64,000 bases of DNA, taken from contig CAWCYZ010000002.1 in NCBI GenBank assembly GCA_963799925.1, positions 496,001 through 560,000 on the forward strand. The letters are read 5' to 3'. A program made the translations under genes and the position numbers. This DNA is from DATBQN01 sp963799925. GTDB lineage: Bacteria > Acidobacteriota > Thermoanaerobaculia > Multivoradales > UBA5704. The notes under the pieces were generated by a model that saw only the letters and a program-made list of their open reading frames with translations, had not been told where the DNA came from and ran no database searches. Shown here one piece after another: positions 17,811 to 26,825 of the stretch (positions are counted from its first letter, which is position 1; every line of letters starts with the position of its first letter).

Positions 17811-19208
17811 ATGATCGTCATGAAGTTCGGCGGCAGCTCGGTCGGCGATGCCGAGGGCATCCGCCGCGTGATCGGGTTGATCCGCCGCCAGCTCGACCGC
17901 CGGCCGCTCGTCGTCGTCTCGGCGATGGCGAAGACGACGCGGCACCTGCTCGCGGCCGGCGAGGCGGCGGCGGCGGGGAACCTCGGCCTCGCCCGCGACG
18001 GGGTGGCGCGCCTGCGCGCCTTCCACGAGCGCGAGGCGCGGCCGGTGGTGCCGGCGGGGAGCCTCGACGCCGTCTTCGCCGAGCGCTTCGCGGCGCTCGA
18101 GTCGGCGCTCGCGGAGATCGCCCGCGGTGCCGGCGCGCGCTCGGGGCCCCCGCTCGCTCCCGCCGCCGCCGACCTCGTCGCCTCGTTCGGCGAGCTGCTG
18201 TCCGCCGCCATCCTCGCCCAGGCCCTGGCGGCGGACGGCATCGACGCCGCCTGCCTCGACTGCCGGCAGGTGCTGGTGACCGACGGCCTCTTCACCCGCG
18301 CCAACCCCGACTACGCGGCGACCGCGGAGCGGCTCCGGCGCGCCGTGCCGCCGCTCCTCGCGGCGGGCCGCGTGCCCGTCGTCGGCGGCTACGTGGGCGC
18401 CACCGCCGCCGGCGTCACCACCACGCTCGGCTACGAGGGCTCGGACTTCTCGGCCGCCATCTTCGGCGCCGCCCTCGGCGCCGAGGAGATCCAGCTCTGG
18501 ACCGACGTCGACGGCATCCTGACCGCCGACCCCGCCCTCGTCCCCGGCGCACGGCCGGTCGCGGCGCTCACCTTCGCCGAGGCGCTCGAGCTCGCCTGCT
18601 CGGGCTCGAAGAAGCCCCACCCGGGGACGCTCGAGCCGGCGAGCCGCGGCAACGTGCCGATCCGCGTGCTCAACTCGCGGCACCCGGAGGCGCCCGGCAC
18701 CCGCATCGGCCCGCGGCGGGAGGGGGAGCCGCCGGCCATCCGCTCGATCGCCTGCCGCCGCCACGACCACCTGCTCTACGCCATGCCCGGCGGCGCCGCG
18801 GCCGACGCCACGGCCGACGGCTTCCTCCCCGCCGTCTACGCCCGCTGCGCCGGGCTGCGGCCGGCGCTCATGGTCCTCGGCGCCACCGCCGCCGGCGTGC
18901 CGCTCGCCCTCGACCGCGCCGAGCGCCTGGCCGAGGTCCAGGCCGCCCTCGCCGCCGCCGCGGCCGAGGTCGGCGTGCTGCCGGGGCGGACGGTCGTCTC
19001 GATCCTCTCCGCCGACCTCGCGACCTCGCCGGAGCTCGCGGCGCGCGCGCTCGCCGCGGCCGCCGAGTGGGAGCCGCGGCTGGTCGTCGACGGCGCCGCC
19101 GCCCCCTGCGTCCGCTTCCTGGTCGGCGACCGCGACGCCGCCGCGGCGGTCGCCGCCGTCCACCAGCGGCTGTTCCCGGCGTCCGGCCGGGAGGAGGTCT
19201 CGTCATGA
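17811..19208 (+). CDS. lysC: Aspartate kinase, monofunctional with C-terminal ACT region
   Basis: A 465-residue enzyme phosphorylating L-aspartate, the first committed step of the aspartate family pathway. The N-terminal IVMKFGGSSVGD is the kinase signature. Later motifs are PVVGGYVGATAAGVTTTLGYEGSDFSA and WTDVDGILTADP. The C-terminal 150 residues are diverged but sized for two ACT domains that sense lysine or threonine. There is no fused homoserine dehydrogenase. Its stop overlaps the dapB start (ATGA), so translation is coupled. Confidence 0.92.
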   Translation: MIVMKFGGSSVGDAEGIRRVIGLIRRQLDRRPLVVVSAMAKTTRHLLAAGEAAAAGNLGLARDGVARLRAFHEREARPVVPAGSLDAVFAERFAALESALAEIARGAGARSGPPLAPAAADLVASFGELLSAAILAQALAADGIDAACLDCRQVLVTDGLFTRANPDYAATAERLRRAVPPLLAAGRVPVVGGYVGATAAGVTTTLGYEGSDFSAAIFGAALGAEEIQLWTDVDGILTADPALVPGARPVAALTFAEALELACSGSKKPHPGTLEPASRGNVPIRVLNSRHPEAPGTRIGPRREGEPPAIRSIACRRHDHLLYAMPGGAAADATADGFLPAVYARCAGLRPALMVLGATAAGVPLALDRAERLAEVQAALAAAAAEVGVLPGRTVVSILSADLATSPELAARALAAAAEWEPRLVVDGAAAPCVRFLVGDRDAAAAVAAVHQRLFPASGREEVSS

Positions 19209-19918
19209 GCACCGAGGCACCGTTGCGCCGGCTCGCCCTCGTCGGCTATGGCCGCATGGGCCGGCTCGTCGAGAGTCTGGCGCCCGGCTACGGCTTCACC
19301 GTCGCCCTGCGCCTCACCGGCGGCGGCGACCCCGCGGCGAGCGGCATCGACGGGGCGCGCTTCCGCGGCATCGACGTCGCCGTCGACTTCTCGGTGCCTG
19401 GGGCGGTCGCCGGCAACGTCGAGCGGATCGCCGCCCTCGGCGTGCCGATGGTCGTCGGCACCACCGGCTGGGGGGAGGAGCTGCCGCGCGTCCGCGCCGC
19501 GGTCGAGCGCCACGGGGTCGGCCTCGTCTACGGCGCCAACTTCTCGGTCGGCGTCCAGGCCTTCTACCGGCTCGCCGCCCTCGCCGCGGAGCTGATGTCC
19601 CACGATGCCGACTACGACGCCTGGGCCTACGAGATCCACCACCGCAAGAAGAAGGACGCCCCCTCGGGCACCCTCCTCCACATCAAGCGGCTGATGGAGG
19701 CGGCGGGCTTCGACCGCGGGATCGACATCGCCGCGAACCGCGCCGGCGCGGTGCCGGGGACGCACGTCGTCGGCTTCGACTCGGAGGCTGATACCATCAC
19801 CCTGGAGCACCGGGCGCGGAGCCGCGACGGGTTCGCCCGCGGCGCTCTGCGGGCGGCCCGCTGGGTCGCCGGCCGCCAGGGGCTCTACGAGTTCAGCGAC
19901 ATCTGGTCGGAAATCTGA
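19205..19918 (+). CDS. dapB: 4-hydroxy-tetrahydrodipicolinate reductase
   Basis: A 237-residue protein. The N-terminal LALVGYGRMGRLVE binds NAD(P)H; VAVDFSVPGAV and MVVGTTGW follow. The catalytic His-Lys region reads EIHHRKKKDAPSGTLL, with the conserved substrate-binding KKDAPSGT. It reduces the cyclised product of DapA in DAP/lysine biosynthesis. It is about 30 residues shorter than E. coli DapB because the N-terminal domain is compact, as in many non-enterobacterial forms. It is coupled to lysC by the ATGA overlap, and dapA follows 43 bp on. Confidence 0.92.
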   Translation: MSTEAPLRRLALVGYGRMGRLVESLAPGYGFTVALRLTGGGDPAASGIDGARFRGIDVAVDFSVPGAVAGNVERIAALGVPMVVGTTGWGEELPRVRAAVERHGVGLVYGANFSVGVQAFYRLAALAAELMSHDADYDAWAYEIHHRKKKDAPSGTLLHIKRLMEAAGFDRGIDIAANRAGAVPGTHVVGFDSEADTITLEHRARSRDGFARGALRAARWVAGRQGLYEFSDIWSEI

Positions 19919-19961
19919 CCTTCCACTGAGGAGGCTTCCGTCCTCCGAGGAGACTCCCTCC

Positions 19962-20882
19962 ATGTTCCAAGGATGCGGCACCGCGCTGGTGACGCCGTTC
20001 CGTGCCGACCTCTCGCTCGACGAGGAGGCCCTGCGGCGGCTCGTCCAGCGGCAGATCGAAGGCGGGATCCACTTCCTGGTGCCCTGCGGCACGACGGGCG
20101 AGAACCCGACGCTGTCGCGCCTCGAGCAGCGGCGGGTGGTCGAGATCACGCTCGAGGAGGCCAAGGGGAAGGTGCCGGTGCTCGCCGGCGCCGGCGGCTA
20201 CGACACCCGCGGCGTCGCCGAGATGGCGCGCGACTACGAGGCGATGGAGGCCGACGGCATCCTCTCGGTCACCCCGTACTACAACCGGCCGACCCCCGAG
20301 GGCCTCTACCAGCACTACCGGGAGATCGCCCGCGCGACGCGGCTGCCGATCGTCGTCTACAACGTCCCCAGCCGCACCGGCACCAACGTCGACCCCAAGA
20401 CGCTCGCCCGCCTGGCCGAGATCGACACGGTGATCGGCGTCAAGGAGGCCTCCGGCAACATCTCGCAGATGGCGGCGATCTTCCAGCTCGTCCCGGCGGA
20501 CTTCCTGGTGCTCTCCGGCGACGACGCGATCACCCTGCCGCTCGCCGCCCTGGGCGGCGCCGGGGTGATCTCGGTCGCCTCGAACGTCGTCCCCTTCGCC
20601 ATGGCGCGGCTCGCCAACCTCTGCCTCGAGGGGGACTTCCCCGGCGCCTGCCTGGTCCACCGGCGGCTCTTCCCGCTGATGGAGGTCGACTTCATCGAGG
20701 CGAACCCCGGCCCGGTCAAGGCGGCGCTCGTCATGCTGGGGCTGATCGAGCCGGTCTGGCGGCTGCCGATGGTGCCGCCGCTCCCGGCGAGCCAGGAGAA
20801 GATCGAGGCGGTGCTGGCCGGGCTCGGGCTCATCCCCGGCGACGCCGAGTCGCCGCTCGCCGCGGCGGCCGGCGGAGCGTAG
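19962..20882 (+). CDS. dapA: 4-hydroxy-tetrahydrodipicolinate synthase
   Basis: A 306-residue TIM-barrel aldolase condensing pyruvate with aspartate semialdehyde. CGTALVTPFRADLSLDE and PCGTTGENPTLS are the N-terminal signatures. The Tyr of SVTPYYNRPTPEGLYQHY and the Schiff-base Lys of VIGVKEASGN are present. LSGDDAITLPLAALGGAGVISVASNV completes the barrel. A ribosome site (GAGGAGA) precedes the ATG. dapD starts 3 bp after its stop. Confidence 0.95.
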   Translation: MFQGCGTALVTPFRADLSLDEEALRRLVQRQIEGGIHFLVPCGTTGENPTLSRLEQRRVVEITLEEAKGKVPVLAGAGGYDTRGVAEMARDYEAMEADGILSVTPYYNRPTPEGLYQHYREIARATRLPIVVYNVPSRTGTNVDPKTLARLAEIDTVIGVKEASGNISQMAAIFQLVPADFLVLSGDDAITLPLAALGGAGVISVASNVVPFAMARLANLCLEGDFPGACLVHRRLFPLMEVDFIEANPGPVKAALVMLGLIEPVWRLPMVPPLPASQEKIEAVLAGLGLIPGDAESPLAAAAGGA

Positions 20883-20884
20883 GG

Positions 20885-21781
20885 GTGGGAGCGGCCGGGC
20901 GGGCGGAGGACCCGGCGGACCTCGCGCGCCTGGAGACCGCGATCGACCGCCTGTTCGCCGACCCGCCCGCCGCCTACGGGCCGGAGCACTTCGAGCTCTT
21001 CGAGCGCTTCAAGCAGGCGTTGAACCGCGGCGCGGCGCGGGCCGCCCAGCCCGACCCGGCGAGCCCCTCCGGCTGGCGGGCCAACCCCTGGGTCAAGCGC
21101 GGCATCCTCCTCGGCTTCCGGATGGGGCGGATCGTCGACATGTCGGTCGGCAACGGGCTGACCGGCGGCGGCCACCTGCCCTTCTTCGACAAGGAGACCT
21201 ATCCCTTGAAGGCGCTCGACGAGGGGAGCGGCGTCCGCCTGGTGCCGGGGGGATCGGCGGTGCGCGACGGCTGCTACCTCGGGAAGGGCGTCGTCTGCAT
21301 GCCGCCGATGTACGTCAACGTCGGCGCCTACGTCGACGACGGCGCGCTCGTCGACTCGCACGCCCTGGTGGGGAGCTGCGCCCAGGTGGGCCGGCGCGTC
21401 CACCTCTCCGCCGCCGCCCAGCTCGGCGGGGTGATCGAGCCGGTCGGGGCGCTGCCGGTGATCGTCGAGGACGAGGCGCTCGTCGGCGGCAACTGCGGCG
21501 TCTACGAGGGGACGGTGGTCAAGCGCCGGGCGGTGCTCGCCGCCGGCACCATCCTCACCCGCTCGACGCCGCTCTACGACCTGGTCCGCGAGACCGTCCA
21601 CCGCGCCTCGGAGGACGGCCCCCTCGTCGTCCCCGCGGGAGCCGTCGTCGTCCCCGGCTCGCGCGCCGTCACCCGCGGCGCCGGCCCCGCCTGGGGCCTC
21701 TCCCTCTACACGCCGGTGATCGTCAAGTACCGCGACGAGGGGACCGACGAGCGGGCGCGGCTGGAGGACTGGCTGCGCTAG
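20885..21781 (+). CDS. dapD: 2,3,4,5-tetrahydropyridine-2,6-dicarboxylate N-succinyltransferase
   Basis: A 298-residue left-handed beta-helix acyltransferase that succinylates the dapB product. The N-terminal domain (NPWVKRGILLGFRMGR) is followed by hexapeptide repeats with RDGCYLGKGVVCMPPMYVNVGAYVDDGALVDSHALVGSCAQ and ends with a typical cap. Its presence with dapE shows the succinylase branch of DAP synthesis rather than the DapL or Ddh shortcut. It starts at GTG 20885, two bases after the dapA stop. Its stop overlaps that of the convergent aminotransferase. Confidence 0.93.
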   Translation: MGAAGRAEDPADLARLETAIDRLFADPPAAYGPEHFELFERFKQALNRGAARAAQPDPASPSGWRANPWVKRGILLGFRMGRIVDMSVGNGLTGGGHLPFFDKETYPLKALDEGSGVRLVPGGSAVRDGCYLGKGVVCMPPMYVNVGAYVDDGALVDSHALVGSCAQVGRRVHLSAAAQLGGVIEPVGALPVIVEDEALVGGNCGVYEGTVVKRRAVLAAGTILTRSTPLYDLVRETVHRASEDGPLVVPAGAVVVPGSRAVTRGAGPAWGLSLYTPVIVKYRDEGTDERARLEDWLR

Positions 21782-22770
21782 GCCTCGGCCGCCAGCCGCG
21801 CCAGCAGCACCGTCTGGCTCGCCGCCGAGGGCGAGCCGATCTCGGCGCGGAGGAGGAGCTTGACCTTGCTCTCGAGCTCCCGCGCCGCGGCCGAGCCGGG
21901 CGGGAAGGGCAGGGTGAGGAAGCCGATCCTCCCCCCGGCGTAGCCCAGCTCGCCCTCCGCCCCGTCCACCTTGAGCGGCAGGAGCGACGGGTGGAGGCCG
22001 GCGAGGTCCCAGAAGAGCGAGCCGCTCGCCACGTCTCCGGTGCCGTCGACCGGAGCGAACCGCTCCCACAGGTCGTCCACCACGACGACGACCGGCCGCC
22101 GCGCGGCGCCCAGGACCAAGGTCCGCACCAGCAGGGTCCGCTCCGCCGGCGAGAGCGGCGGCTCGTCCGGGCCGGTCGGGAGGCGCAGGGCGACCAGCGC
22201 CGGCGCCTCGTCCTCCAGGGCGCCCAGGGCGTCCGCGAGGAGCGCCGGGTCGAGGCCCGGCATCCCGAGCCCGCGGACGGTGGCGAGGCGGGCGCCGGTG
22301 CGCAGGCCGAAGGTCTCGCGCCAGCCCGCCGGGGGCGGCGCGGGGAGGAGGACCGCCCGGCCGGGGGCGGCGAAGAGCTGCGCGGCGAGCGACAGGGCGT
22401 GGACGGCGCCGCCGGTCGCGATCGGCAGCGAGGAGGGGCGCTCCGCCGGCTGGCCGCGCCGCTGCCGGGCGCGCCAGCGCTCGCGCAGCTCGGGGAGCCC
22501 CTCGACCGGCGAGTAGAGGAGGGCGCGGCTCCGCGCCGCCTCCGGGAGGCCGGAGAGGGCCGCCCCGAGGCTCGGCAGCGGCACCGCGTTCCCGTGCCCG
22601 TCGGTGATCTGGCCGATCGTGGCGTTGAAGCGCCTGCCGCGCGCCTCGGCCGTCTGCTGGGGGAGGAAGTTGGCCGGCATGCGGAGGCGCCGGCCGAGGG
22701 GCGAGAGCGCCGCCCAGAGGGCCGGCGAGGCGGCGCGGAGAGCGTCGTCGGGATCGCCGGGGTTGCCCAT
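21778..22770 (-). CDS. PLP-dependent class I/II aminotransferase-like protein, C-terminally short
   Basis: A 330-residue protein of fold-type I. RRFNATIGQITDGHGN, the LLYSPVEGLPELRERW segment and the PLP-lysine region PLKVDGAEGELGYAGGRIGFLTL match a family of about 420-residue aminotransferases. The protein ends about 60 residues after that lysine (AASQTVLLARLAAEA). The C-terminal small domain, which normally supplies a substrate-binding Arg, is therefore absent. The gene cannot be extended because its stop overlaps that of convergent dapD. By position it could have served as the N-succinyl-LL-DAP aminotransferase missing from the dap operon, but the truncation makes activity doubtful. Confidence 0.7.
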   Translation of the reverse strand: MGNPGDPDDALRAASPALWAALSPLGRRLRMPANFLPQQTAEARGRRFNATIGQITDGHGNAVPLPSLGAALSGLPEAARSRALLYSPVEGLPELRERWRARQRRGQPAERPSSLPIATGGAVHALSLAAQLFAAPGRAVLLPAPPPAGWRETFGLRTGARLATVRGLGMPGLDPALLADALGALEDEAPALVALRLPTGPDEPPLSPAERTLLVRTLVLGAARRPVVVVVDDLWERFAPVDGTGDVASGSLFWDLAGLHPSLLPLKVDGAEGELGYAGGRIGFLTLPFPPGSAAARELESKVKLLLRAEIGSPSAASQTVLLARLAAEA

Positions 22771-22855
22771 GGCCCCGGATCATAAGCCGGCGCGCCCGTT
22801 GCAGACGCGGTCGGCGGACCGCGCCGAAGTCGGGTGCTCTCTCGGAGGGTCGACC

Positions 22856-23428
22856 ATGCACCACCTGCTGGACGTCTTGCGCTGGGCGCTGGGGCTCGAC
22901 ACCTCCTCGCCCCGCGAGTACACCGTGCTGCAGACCTGCCTGCGGGCGGTCCTCGTCTATGCCGCGGGGATGGTCATCCTGCGCTTCGGCGAGCACCGGT
23001 CGCTGCGCCGGGGCGGCGTCTTCGACGTCGTCCTGGGGTTCATCCTCGGCTCGGTCCTGTCGCGCGCCATCAACGGCACGGCGACGATCCTGCCCACCCT
23101 GGGGGTGACGGTCCTCCTCGTCGGCATGCATCGGCTGATCGCCGCCGCCGCCTTCCACTCCCACCGCTTCGGCTCACTGGTCAAGGGTGACGCGGACCGG
23201 ATGGTGCAGGATGGGCGGATCGACCCCGCGGTCCTCAGGCGCTACAGCATCAGCCGCCGGGACCTCGACGAGGGTCTGCGCCTGCACGAGCTCCTGCGGC
23301 CCGAGCAGGTCCAGGAAGCCTGGATCGAGAGGAACGGCGACATCAGCGCGGTTCCCCGCAAGGAGCCGCGGGTCGTCGAGGTGGCGGTCGAGGCGGGGGT
23401 GCAGCGGGTGCGGATCGAGCTCGTCTAA
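22856..23428 (+). CDS. DUF421 (YetF-like) membrane protein
   Basis: A 190-residue protein with GGAGG eight bases before its ATG. Three hydrophobic N-terminal segments include TCLRAVLVYAAGMVILRFGEHRSL and FDVVLGFILGSVLSRAI, the conserved opening of the DUF421 family. A soluble C-terminal domain follows (LVKGDADRMVQDGRIDPAVLRRYSISRRDLDEGLRLHE, then ERNGDISAVPR). Such proteins sit in the inner membrane; relatives in spore formers affect spore integrity, but the general role is unknown. It is divergent from the short aminotransferase. Confidence 0.85.
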   Translation: MHHLLDVLRWALGLDTSSPREYTVLQTCLRAVLVYAAGMVILRFGEHRSLRRGGVFDVVLGFILGSVLSRAINGTATILPTLGVTVLLVGMHRLIAAAAFHSHRFGSLVKGDADRMVQDGRIDPAVLRRYSISRRDLDEGLRLHELLRPEQVQEAWIERNGDISAVPRKEPRVVEVAVEAGVQRVRIELV

Positions 23429-23448
23429 GCCTTCTCCTGAACACGGCG

Positions 23449-23477
23449 TTGTAAAAACGCGCCGAGCCGATTAAAAT
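23449..23477 (+). promoter_or_regulatory. Sigma-70 type promoter for htpG
   Basis: TTGTAA, a 17-bp spacer and TAAAAT form a good housekeeping promoter in an AT-rich island after the DUF421 stop. The leader to the htpG ATG is about 150 nt and contains a short hairpin GGCTCGC-AA-GCGAGCC at 23570-23585. No CIRCE element is present. Confidence 0.6.
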
Positions 23478-23632
23478 CTCCCTCGAGCATCGGCTCGTGG
23501 GCTCCCCATTGGCGGCGCGCCCGGGGTCGATGGATTCCCTCCAGGCAGCGGCGTGAAGCCGACCCGTCGGGCTCGCAAGCGAGCCTCGACGCACTGTCCT
23601 TTAAGGAACCGACGAGACAACAGGAGGCGGCG

Positions 23633-25579
23633 ATGGCCACACAAGTCGAAACCATGCAGTTCCAGGCGGAGACCAAGCAGCTCCTGGATCTGATGATCCA
23701 CTCCCTCTATTCGAACAAAGAGATCTTCCTGCGCGAGCTGATCTCGAACGCCTCGGACGCCCTCGACCGGCTGCGCTTCGAGGCGCTGACCGACCCCGAG
23801 CTGATGGCAGGCGACGAGAAGCTCGAGATCCGGCTCGAGGCCGACCGGCAGAACCGCACGCTGACGATCTCCGACAACGGCATCGGGATGAGCCGCGACG
23901 AGGTGATCAACAACATCGGCACCATCGCCAAGTCGGGGACCCGCGAGCTGGTCGACCGGCTGAAGCAGGGCGAGTCGAAGCAGACGATCGCCGAGCTGAT
24001 CGGCCAGTTCGGAGTCGGCTTCTACTCCTCGTTCATGGCCTCCGAGCGCGTCGAGCTCGTCACCCGCCGGGCGGGGGAGACCCAGGCGACCCGCTGGGAG
24101 TCGACCGGCGACGGCACCTACACCATCGTCGACGGCGAGAAGGCGGGGCGCGGCACCTCGATCAAGCTCTACCTGAAGCCCGAGGACCGCGACAACGGCA
24201 TGGACGACTTCTCCGAGCGCTGGGTGATCAGCCGCATCGTCCGCCGCTACTCGGACTTCGTGGCCTACCCGATCATCCTCACCGCCGAGAAGGACCCCGA
24301 GATCGAGGACCTCGCCAAGGAGAAGGAGACCGGCGAGAAGCCGAAGATGCCGCTCGAGGACAAGACCCTGAACTCGATGAAGCCGATCTGGACGATGCCC
24401 CAGTCGGAGGTCACGAGCGAGCAGTACAACGACTTCTACCGCCACGTCTCGAACGACTGGAACGAGCCGCTCAAGGCGATCCCCTTCAAGGCCGAGGGGC
24501 GGATCGAGTACCAGGCCCTCCTCTTCATCCCGTCGCAGGCGCCGTACGATCTCTTCTACGTCGCCTCGAAGGTCGGCCTGCAGCTCTACGTCAAGCGCAT
24601 CCAGATCATGGAGAGCTGCGAGGACCTGCTGCCGCGCTATCTGCGCTTCGTGCGCGGCGTCGTCGACTCGCCGGACCTGGCGCTCAACGTCTCGCGCGAG
24701 ATGCTGCAGCAGGACCGCTTCATCAAGCTGATCAAGAAGGGCCTGACGAAGAAGATCCTGGACGTCCTCGACGAGACGAAGGACAAGGACCCCGAGACCT
24801 ACCGCAAGTTCTGGAAGGAGTTCGGCCGCGCCATCAAGGAAGGGGTGAGCGAGGACTATGAGAACAAGGACCGGCTGCTCGAGCTCCTACTCTTCGAGTC
24901 GTCGAACGACCCCGAGAAGCTCACCACGCTGAAGGAATACGTGTCGCGGATGAAGGAGGACCAGAAGGAGATCTTCTATCTGACCGGCGAGTCGCGGGCG
25001 CAGGTCCAGACCTCGCCGCACATCGAGTCGCTCAAGGAGAAGGGCTACGAGATCCTCTACCTGGTCGACACCGTCGACGAGCTCCTGACCCAGTCGCTCC
25101 ACGAGTACGACGGCAAGAAGCTCAAGTCGGTCGGCAAGGGGACGGTGTCGATGGGGAGCGAGGAGGAGAAGAAGCAGGCGGAGGAGGAGCTCAAGGCGAA
25201 GGAGGAGAGCCTGAAGCCGCTCTTGGAGCACCTGCAGAAGAAGCTCGACGAGCACGTCAAGCAGGTGCGCCTGACCAGCCGGCTGACCACCTCGCCGGTC
25301 TGCCTGGTGGGCGCCGAGCACGACTACAGCCCGCAGCTCGAGAAGCTCCTCCAGAAGGGGAAGACCGGCGGCCCCAAGCAGCGCCGCATCATGGAGCTCA
25401 ACCCCAAGCACGACATCCTCGACAAGATGCAGCACCGCTTCGAGCAGGACGCCAACGACCCGGTGCTCGACGACTACGCCCAGCTCCTCTTCGGCTACGG
25501 CCTGCTCTCCGAGGGGGGCGAGCTCCCCGACGTGCCGCGCTTCAACCGCGCCGTCGCCGACCTGATGGGGCGGTTCTAG
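23633..25579 (+). CDS. htpG: Molecular chaperone HtpG (Hsp90)
   Basis: A 648-residue ATP-dependent chaperone. The GHKL ATPase domain has NKEIFLRELISNASDALD, TISDNGIGMSRDE and the glycine-rich IGQFGVGFYSSFM. The middle domain includes EYQALLFIPSQAPYDLF and VDSPDLALNVSREMLQQD with the catalytic-loop Arg. The C-terminal dimerisation domain reaches LLFGYGLLSEGGELPD. The length and order are those of bacterial HtpG with no MEEVD tail. A ribosome site CAGGAGG precedes the ATG. It is monocistronic and convergent with uppS. Confidence 0.97.
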   Translation: MATQVETMQFQAETKQLLDLMIHSLYSNKEIFLRELISNASDALDRLRFEALTDPELMAGDEKLEIRLEADRQNRTLTISDNGIGMSRDEVINNIGTIAKSGTRELVDRLKQGESKQTIAELIGQFGVGFYSSFMASERVELVTRRAGETQATRWESTGDGTYTIVDGEKAGRGTSIKLYLKPEDRDNGMDDFSERWVISRIVRRYSDFVAYPIILTAEKDPEIEDLAKEKETGEKPKMPLEDKTLNSMKPIWTMPQSEVTSEQYNDFYRHVSNDWNEPLKAIPFKAEGRIEYQALLFIPSQAPYDLFYVASKVGLQLYVKRIQIMESCEDLLPRYLRFVRGVVDSPDLALNVSREMLQQDRFIKLIKKGLTKKILDVLDETKDKDPETYRKFWKEFGRAIKEGVSEDYENKDRLLELLLFESSNDPEKLTTLKEYVSRMKEDQKEIFYLTGESRAQVQTSPHIESLKEKGYEILYLVDTVDELLTQSLHEYDGKKLKSVGKGTVSMGSEEEKKQAEEELKAKEESLKPLLEHLQKKLDEHVKQVRLTSRLTTSPVCLVGAEHDYSPQLEKLLQKGKTGGPKQRRIMELNPKHDILDKMQHRFEQDANDPVLDDYAQLLFGYGLLSEGGELPDVPRFNRAVADLMGRF

Positions 25580-25581
25580 CC

Positions 25582-25611
25582 GTGTAGCCCGGATGGAGCG
25601 CAGCCCGGCTC
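25582..25611. repeat. REP-like sequence between htpG and uppS
   Basis: The short convergent gap contains GTAGCCCGGATGGAGCGCAG, closely resembling the core of REP-type extragenic palindromes known from many bacteria. Only one arm is clear, so it may be a degenerate copy. It could act on the 3' ends of both transcripts. Confidence 0.3.
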
Positions 25612-26410
25612 AAATCGCGGCCGCGCGGCGGAGCAGGCCCGTTCCCACTCCGCCGAACCGCCGCTCCCGCGCATGAAATTCGGCGACCGCGGCGGCGAGA
25701 TCCGCGGCGCCGAAGTCGGGCCACATGCGGTCGGTGAAGACGAGCTCGGCGTAGGCGCACTCCCAGAGGAGGAAGTCCGAGAGCCGGCGCTCGCCGCCGG
25801 TGCGGATCAGGAGGTCGACGTCGGGGAGCGGCCGGCCGCCGGCCGCGGCGCCGCACGGCCCCGCGAGGGCCCGCGCGAAGGCCTCCCGCGAGAGGGCGGC
25901 GGCGGCGCCATGGCCAGCGGCGCCGGCGATTCCGGCGAGCCGGCCGGCGGCCTCGAGGATGGCGTCGCGGGCCGAGTAGTCGACGGCGATCCGCAGCAGG
26001 AACCGGCGGGCGCCGCGGGTCGCCGCCTCGGCGTCCTCGATCGCCGCGACGACGCCCGCCGGGAGCCGGTCGCGGCGGCCGATCACCGCGATCCGCACCC
26101 CGTTGGCGAGACAGCGCTCGGCCTCCCGCGTCAGGAAGCTGCGGAAGAGGCGCATCAGCGCTCCGACCTCCTCCGGCGGCCGCTTCCAATTGTCCGCGGA
26201 GAAGGCGAAGAGGGTGAGGATGCCGATCCCGAGCCCCGGCGCCGCCTCGACCGCGCGCCGCACGGCGCCCGCGCCCGCCTCGTGGCCGGCGCGGCGGGCG
26301 CGCCCGCGGGAGACCGCCCAGCGCCCGTTGCCGTCCATGATGATGGCGACGTGGAGGCCCGCGGGGGCATCCGGCCGGGGCGCCACCTCCTCCAAAGAGC
26401 TTTTCTTCAT
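25610..26410 (-). CDS. uppS: Isoprenyl transferase (undecaprenyl diphosphate synthase)
   Basis: A 266-residue cis-prenyltransferase. The N-terminal VAIIMDGNGRWAVSRG contains the catalytic Asp. GILTLFAFSADNWKRPPEEVGALM and the C-terminal PDVDLLIRTGGERRLSDFLLWECAYAEL, with FTDRMWPDF, are diagnostic. It condenses isopentenyl diphosphate onto farnesyl diphosphate to make the carrier lipid for peptidoglycan and other envelope polymers. The ATG at 26410 gives a normal length. It is not adjacent to cdsA or dxr as in many genomes. Confidence 0.95.
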   Translation of the reverse strand: MKKSSLEEVAPRPDAPAGLHVAIIMDGNGRWAVSRGRARRAGHEAGAGAVRRAVEAAPGLGIGILTLFAFSADNWKRPPEEVGALMRLFRSFLTREAERCLANGVRIAVIGRRDRLPAGVVAAIEDAEAATRGARRFLLRIAVDYSARDAILEAAGRLAGIAGAAGHGAAAALSREAFARALAGPCGAAAGGRPLPDVDLLIRTGGERRLSDFLLWECAYAELVFTDRMWPDFGAADLAAAVAEFHARERRFGGVGTGLLRRAAAI

Positions 26411-26447
26411 AAAGTAGCGGGGCGAAAAAATGGCGGCGCGGTCGGGA

Positions 26448-26824
<377 letters not shown>

Positions 26825-26825
<1 letters not shown>

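Noticed and set aside
23429..23632. CIRCE/HrcA operator before htpG
   Set aside because: No TTAGCACTC-N9-GAGTGCTAA; only a short unrelated GGCTCGC hairpin is present.
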